Assembly (NCBI GenBank): GCA_948330435.1
Contig: CAOJBY010000005.1
Coordinates: 62,001-126,000, forward strand
DNA: 64,000 nt
Origin: an uncultured Lachnoclostridium sp.
GTDB lineage: Bacteria > Bacillota > Clostridia > Lachnospirales > Lachnospiraceae
Reading direction: 5' to 3'
The position numbers and the translations under genes were made by a program. The notes beneath the pieces are model-generated. The model saw nothing but the letters and a program-made list of their open reading frames with translations, did not search any database and had not been told where the DNA came from. Below are positions 61,340 to 64,000 of this stretch, piece after piece; the stretch's first letter is position 1, and the number at the start of each line of letters is the position of its first letter.

Positions 61340-61966
61340 TTATTTTGAAAATGCTTTCAGTTCTCTGCGAATATTCTCTATTCGCTCCTCACATCGGGAT
61401 GTCCGGCTATGTTCGCACTGAACAATCTGATGTACATATTCCACACAGGCATCCAGATCATCGTTAATTACAAAATAGTCGTAATCCTCAATCCCTTCCG
61501 CCTCTTGTACCGCCCTGCCAAGGCGGCTCTCAATCACCTCCGGACTCTCAGTTCCCCGTTTTGTCAGACGGTGCTTTAACTCCTCTGCACTGGGAGGCGA
61601 TACGAAAAGTAACACGGTATCCGGAAACTGCTCTTTCACCTTTCTTGCCCCCTGTATCTCAATCTCCAGAATCACATCCCGGCCCTCCGAAAGCTTCTGC
61701 TCCACATAGGCTTTGGGTGTTCCATAGTAATTCCCCACATAGCAGGCATACTCAATAAGCTTGCTTTCTGCTATCATCTGTTCAAATTCTTCTCTGGTTT
61801 TAAAGAAGTACTCTCTTCCCTCTGCTTCCCCTTCTCTGGGGCTCCGGGTAGTTGCAGACACGGAAAGAGCATAATTCCCATACCGGTGAAGTAGTTCTTT
61901 CATCAGAGTTCCTTTTCCAGCCCCGGAAAACCCAGAGACCACCAGTAATATTCCTCTCTTTTCCAT
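61340..61966 (-). CDS. gmk: Guanylate kinase
   Basis: A 208-residue enzyme phosphorylating GMP. It has the P-loop SGFSGAGKGTL, the GMP-binding SVSATTRSPREGE, and EIEIQGA. The gmk-rpoZ order behind yicC is the standard Firmicute arrangement. Confidence 0.97.
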   Translation of the reverse strand: MEKRGILLVVSGFSGAGKGTLMKELLHRYGNYALSVSATTRSPREGEAEGREYFFKTREEFEQMIAESKLIEYACYVGNYYGTPKAYVEQKLSEGRDVILEIEIQGARKVKEQFPDTVLLFVSPPSAEELKHRLTKRGTESPEVIESRLGRAVQEAEGIEDYDYFVINDDLDACVEYVHQIVQCEHSRTSRCEERIENIRRELKAFSK

Positions 61967-61975
61967 ACGCTCCCT

Positions 61976-62854
61976 CTACTCGATATTCTGAATCTGTTCC
62001 CGTACCTTTTCAATTCCCGTCTTTAATTCAATGGCCCGATTGGAAACCTCCAGATCATTTGCCTTGGACAAAATGGTATTGGCCTCCCGGTTCATCTCCT
62101 GAGCAATGAAATCCAGCTTACGCCCTACACTGTCCTTCTCCTGAAGAACCGCCTTTGTATGCTCAATGTGGCTTCGCAGGCGTACCAATTCCTCATCCAC
62201 GCAGATCTTGTCTGCAAAAATGATTACCTCCGTAGCCAGACGGCTTTCCTCAATCTGTGCGTCAGCAAGCAGCTCCTGTATCTTGTCCATAAGCTTCTTG
62301 CGATATTCCGCTACAATCTGTGGGGATCGCTCCTCTATAAAGGCCACATGCTCCAGCATCTCATCAAGCTTATCGAGCAGATCTTTCTTTAGATTCTCAC
62401 CCTCTTTGGAGCGTGTCTCTACCATCTGTACACAGGCTCCTTTTAGGGCTTCCTCCAGAATCTTCCATAACTCCTCCTCGTTATCCTGGGCTTCCTCCAT
62501 TACAAGGACCTCCGGATAACGGGAAAGGGCACCCGCCTTTACATCATTCTCCAAACCGAATTCCTCTGACATCTGATTAAGATAACTCAGGTATTCTGTT
62601 GCAAGCTCCCGGTTATACTTTAGAACTCCCTTCGTCTCGGAAAGATCCTCACAGGTAATAAAAAGATCTACCTTTCCTCTTTGAAGATAGGTTTTCAAAA
62701 GGCTGCGGATAGCTGATTCAAAAAAGTTCAGCTTCTTTGGCATCTTAATGTTTACATCCAGATACCGATGATTCACGGACTTCATCTCTACTGTCATTTT
62801 CCGGTCGCCCTCGGATACCTCACAGCGGCCGAAGCCTGTCATGCTCTTTACCAT
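61976..62854 (-). CDS. yicC: YicC-family endoribonuclease
   Basis: A 292-residue YicC-like protein. MVKSMTGFGR at the start and SVNHRYLDVNIKMP are hallmarks, as is the C-terminal GRKLDFIAQEMNREANTILSK (cut). Family members are reported to act on RNA. It ends 9 bases before gmk. Confidence 0.94.
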   Translation of the reverse strand: MVKSMTGFGRCEVSEGDRKMTVEMKSVNHRYLDVNIKMPKKLNFFESAIRSLLKTYLQRGKVDLFITCEDLSETKGVLKYNRELATEYLSYLNQMSEEFGLENDVKAGALSRYPEVLVMEEAQDNEEELWKILEEALKGACVQMVETRSKEGENLKKDLLDKLDEMLEHVAFIEERSPQIVAEYRKKLMDKIQELLADAQIEESRLATEVIIFADKICVDEELVRLRSHIEHTKAVLQEKDSVGRKLDFIAQEMNREANTILSKANDLEVSNRAIELKTGIEKVREQIQNIE

Positions 62855-62951
62855 AGTGGTTTCTCCCCTGTACGCTGCTCATTTGGATTTTATTATAGTT
62901 GAAATGGAGACTTGCGTCAAGGTACAGGAACAATATTTTCAAAAAGCAGTT

Positions 62952-63053
62952 CAGATGGCAGGAGAGGGAGTGTTGGGGGGGTGTTGTGGTTGGTGTTGCA
63001 AATTGGACAACACCCTGTGTCCTATCCCCCAACACTCCCTCTCCTGCCATCTG
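62952..63053. repeat. Long perfect inverted repeat (28-bp arms)
   Basis: CAGATGGCAGGAGAGGGAGT plus GTTGGGGG at 62952-62979 is matched perfectly by 63026-63053. The 46-base loop contains a second stem (GGGTGTTGT at 62979-62987, ACAACACCC at 63007-63015) and a run of seven Gs. It lies between the stop of the amidase-deacetylase gene and yicC. It may serve as that gene's terminator, but the arm length is far beyond the usual and suggests a small mobile hairpin element. Confidence 0.8.
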
Positions 63054-63062
63054 GGCGTTACG

Positions 63063-64000
63063 TTAAAAGTGAATTGGCTCTACTTCTTCTGTAATGGCTT
63101 CCATCTGATATTCCGGAAACTGGTCCAGAAGTTCTTCCAGACACAGCCCAGTCTCTTCCACCACATCATGAGCCAGCATAATTATTTTTTTTCTTCCAAG
63201 GGTACTGGATACCGCATTCTGAATCAGGGATTCTGCTTTCGGATTCTTTACCGCATCCTCCAAACTGGCATTCCAATCATAATACAGATATCCCCTTTGT
63301 GTCATTTCTTCGGCAATCTGCTGGTAAACCTGTTTATTATAACCATTAATGCTGCCGCCCGGAAAACGGAAAAGCTTTACTTCCACCCCCGTTGCTTCTC
63401 TTACAACCTCCTGTGCTTTCTCAAAGTCTGCAATATAACTGTCCACGCTGGCATAGAGTGCGTTATAGTCATGGCTATAACAGTGAATCCCTATGGTATG
63501 GCCTTCATCCACAATTCTTTTTGCCATCTCCGGATGCTTCTCTACATTTTCTCCCACCAGAAAGAACGTGGCTTTTATGTTCCTGGCTTTTAAAATATCA
63601 AGCACTCTGGCTGTATTTTCTTCTGTAGGGCCATCGTCAAAGGTCAGATACATAGTTTTGGGATTAAGATAGGCATCAATGCCTGCGGCAATTCCGTCTC
63701 CCAGCCGTTCCTGATATTCCGCAGCTGCAAGTTTATCGCACTCTGCCTTATTGGACAGAAAGCCGGTCTCAATCAGACAGGAGGGCATTGTGCATTCCCG
63801 AATCACATAAAGTTCCTCATTTTCTACCAGTTCACGGGACTTGGCACCTGTATTTTGAACTGCATATTTTTGAATGATTCGGGAAAGACGTTCGCTTTCT
63901 TCCCCCTGGTTCTGTCTGCTGTACCAGACCTCAATTCCGTCTGCATTTGCCTCCTGGCTGGAATTTTGATGAATGCTTATATAAAGATCAGCCCCTGTCT
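63063..64000 (-). CDS. N-acetylmuramoyl-L-alanine amidase - polysaccharide deacetylase fusion (partial)
   Basis: The frame is open to the right window edge, so the N-terminus is missing; 312 residues are visible. The visible N-part is the end of an Amidase_3 domain (ADLYISIHQNSS with the zinc His, MPSCLIETGFLSN with the catalytic Glu). It is joined to a NodB-type polysaccharide deacetylase domain (TFDDGPTEENT, HCYSHDYN, FRFPGGSINGY). Both domains act on peptidoglycan outside the membrane: one cuts the stem peptide and the other removes N-acetyl groups. One chain doing both is uncommon. Confidence 0.88.
   Translation of the reverse strand, partial: TGADLYISIHQNSSQEANADGIEVWYSRQNQGEESERLSRIIQKYAVQNTGAKSRELVENEELYVIRECTMPSCLIETGFLSNKAECDKLAAAEYQERLGDGIAAGIDAYLNPKTMYLTFDDGPTEENTARVLDILKARNIKATFFLVGENVEKHPEMAKRIVDEGHTIGIHCYSHDYNALYASVDSYIADFEKAQEVVREATGVEVKLFRFPGGSINGYNKQVYQQIAEEMTQRGYLYYDWNASLEDAVKNPKAESLIQNAVSSTLGRKKIIMLAHDVVEETGLCLEELLDQFPEYQMEAITEEVEPIHF

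Noticed and set aside
62841..63593. 250-codon plus-strand frame over the hairpin and deacetylase gene
   Set aside because: It is antisense to the deacetylase domain, whose motifs are clear, and has no ribosome site.

Overview
The window looks like a chromosome segment of a motile, anaerobic Lachnospiraceae-type Firmicute (class Clostridia). Evidence: flagellins, an anaerobic class III ribonucleotide reductase (NrdD/NrdG), pyrophosphate-based glycolysis (PPi-phosphofructokinase plus pyruvate phosphate dikinase), a single-chain glycyl-tRNA synthetase, the Era-YqzL-RecO gene order, purine-rich AGGAGG-type ribosome binding sites throughout, and low to moderate GC. No tRNA, rRNA, CRISPR array or transposase was seen.

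Region 1 (1-20.3 kb) is an AT-rich accessory surface locus, mostly on the minus strand. It holds GT2-type glycosyltransferases, a GT2-GT4 fusion, a HAD-like protein, a WcbI-like protein and two radical SAM proteins. Eight of these carry the same small Rossmann-like module. Interleaved are three secreted paralogues (971, about 372 and 334 aa); two carry X2/Ig-like modules. A membrane-anchored 178-aa protein and an O-antigen-ligase-like polytopic protein complete the set. The promoters of the secreted proteins match the flagellar sigma-28 consensus, so this surface system appears to be expressed with motility.

Region 2 (20.5-27.1 kb) contains an HD phosphohydrolase/YwgA-like pair under a strong promoter, a CDP-glycerol phosphotransferase-like enzyme, two IspD/TarI-like cytidylyltransferases (one lacking a key arginine), and a TPR glycosyltransferase.

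Region 3 (27.2-34.3 kb) is the most striking part. Two flagellin genes, each followed by its own large glycosyltransferase, face away from each other as near mirror images. Between them are a Hin-type serine recombinase and a single sigma-28 promoter. The recombinase-promoter segment is bounded by two 26-bp dyad sites with a 2-bp GT core in inverted orientation, each exactly 107 bp from its flagellin start codon. I infer a flagellar phase-variation switch that changes flagellin and its dedicated glycosyltransferase together. In the orientation read here the minus-strand flagellin is ON.

Region 4 (34.3-64 kb) is mostly housekeeping: a GSA-aminomutase-like enzyme with an SCP2-like neighbour, an AlaX editing protein, Nudix and rubredoxin, nrdDG behind a promoter with paired NrdR boxes, azlCD, a chemoreceptor, ppdK, PPi-pfk, glyS, a lipoprotein, recO-yqzL-era, an NhaC antiporter, an M16C peptidase, ptsI-ptsH (HPr has Arg at position 46), nagB, rpoZ, gmk, yicC, and a truncated amidase-deacetylase fusion at the right edge.
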